Of a stretch of DNA of 5,452 nt, positions 5,353 to 5,452 are shown piece after piece. Source of the DNA: Alphaproteobacteria bacterium (GTDB lineage: Bacteria; Pseudomonadota; Alphaproteobacteria; Puniceispirillales; UBA1172); contig JALRFL010000239.1 in assembly GCA_023259875.1 (NCBI GenBank), positions 1-5,452 of the forward strand, given 5' to 3'. The notes beneath the pieces were generated by a model. That model had not been told where the DNA came from. It made no database searches and worked only from the letters and a program-made list of their open reading frames with translations. Both the position numbers and the translations under genes were made by a program. The first letter of the stretch is position 1, and the number at the start of each line of letters is the position of its first letter.

Positions 5353-5452
5353 GTGTCTTCCCTTCCTTATCCAGCACCGACCGTTGAATTACCCCGCGAC
5401 GGCGGAGAAATTCTGAACCTTGCCAGCCTTCGCCCAAACAAAGTTGTTCTGT
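5353..5452 (+). CDS. bcp: Peroxiredoxin, Bcp/PrxQ type (N-terminal part, runs off the window)
   Basis: From the GTG the frame stays open to the window edge and gives 33 residues: a short N-terminus with PAPTVELPRDGGEI, then LNLASLRPNKVVL. This matches the beginning of atypical 2-Cys peroxiredoxins of the Bcp (bacterioferritin comigratory protein) type, thioredoxin-dependent thiol peroxidases that detoxify H2O2 and organic hydroperoxides in the cytosol. In those, LPRDGGG...LSDLRGK-VVL is followed by YFYPKDDTPGCT, which carries the peroxidatic Cys. That cysteine and the rest of the protein lie beyond position 5452, so the catalytic type cannot be confirmed here. The GTG start has a good ribosome-binding site. 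Because of the joins just upstream, it is uncertain whether this gene is really adjacent to the SDR in the genome. Confidence 0.7.
   Translation, partial: MSSLPYPAPTVELPRDGGEILNLASLRPNKVVL

Overview
The window looks like marine environmental DNA, about 5 kb from an alphaproteobacterium of moderate GC. The style of the genes (MlrC-type hydrolase, quinone-oxidoreductase-like enzyme, SDR, PhyH fragment) recalls SAR116-like bacteria, but that assignment is inference. The main block, about 110-5105, is coherent in codon style and gene density. Both ends are not: at least two, probably three, positions show one protein family stopping in mid-domain and an unrelated one starting in mid-domain.

Layout. 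1-119 is an AT-rich piece (about 35% GC by hand count over 1-110) of a Bacteroidota-like coaBC gene. It changes abruptly at about 112-119 into an M81/MlrC-family metallohydrolase that has lost its N-terminal part (110-1261, plus). Facing it is a minus-strand pair, upstream gene first: a membrane di-iron fatty acid desaturase-family protein (3168-2188) and a TIM-barrel sugar phosphate isomerase/epimerase-like protein (2159-1308). A 157-bp divergent intergenic region (3169-3325) carries spaced CAGAA/TTCTG half-sites. It separates this pair from a plus-strand operon of a zinc-independent quinone-oxidoreductase-like MDR (3326-4357) and a classical SDR (4374 onward).

The SDR is intact through the catalytic Ser-Tyr-Lys but breaks at about 5100, inside its conserved C-terminal 'SISG' motif. 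There it joins an internal ~42-residue piece of a phytanoyl-CoA dioxygenase (PhyH) family protein, which itself breaks at about 5221 just before the expected Gly-Ser-His motif. After about 130 bp of apparently non-coding DNA, a peroxiredoxin of the Bcp/PrxQ type starts with GTG at 5353 and runs off the window.

How the genes fit together. The intact central part is two divergent transcription units, desaturase-isomerase and MDR-SDR. It reads as a small accessory locus for lipid, aldehyde/ketone or sugar-derived substrates. No substrate can be assigned from sequence alone. No CRISPR array, tRNA, rRNA, insertion sequence or new defence-type system was seen. The most noteworthy signals are the mosaic ends (most simply assembly or amplification chimeras), the half-site array in the divergent promoter region, and a G8 homopolymer in the ribosome-binding position of the isomerase gene.
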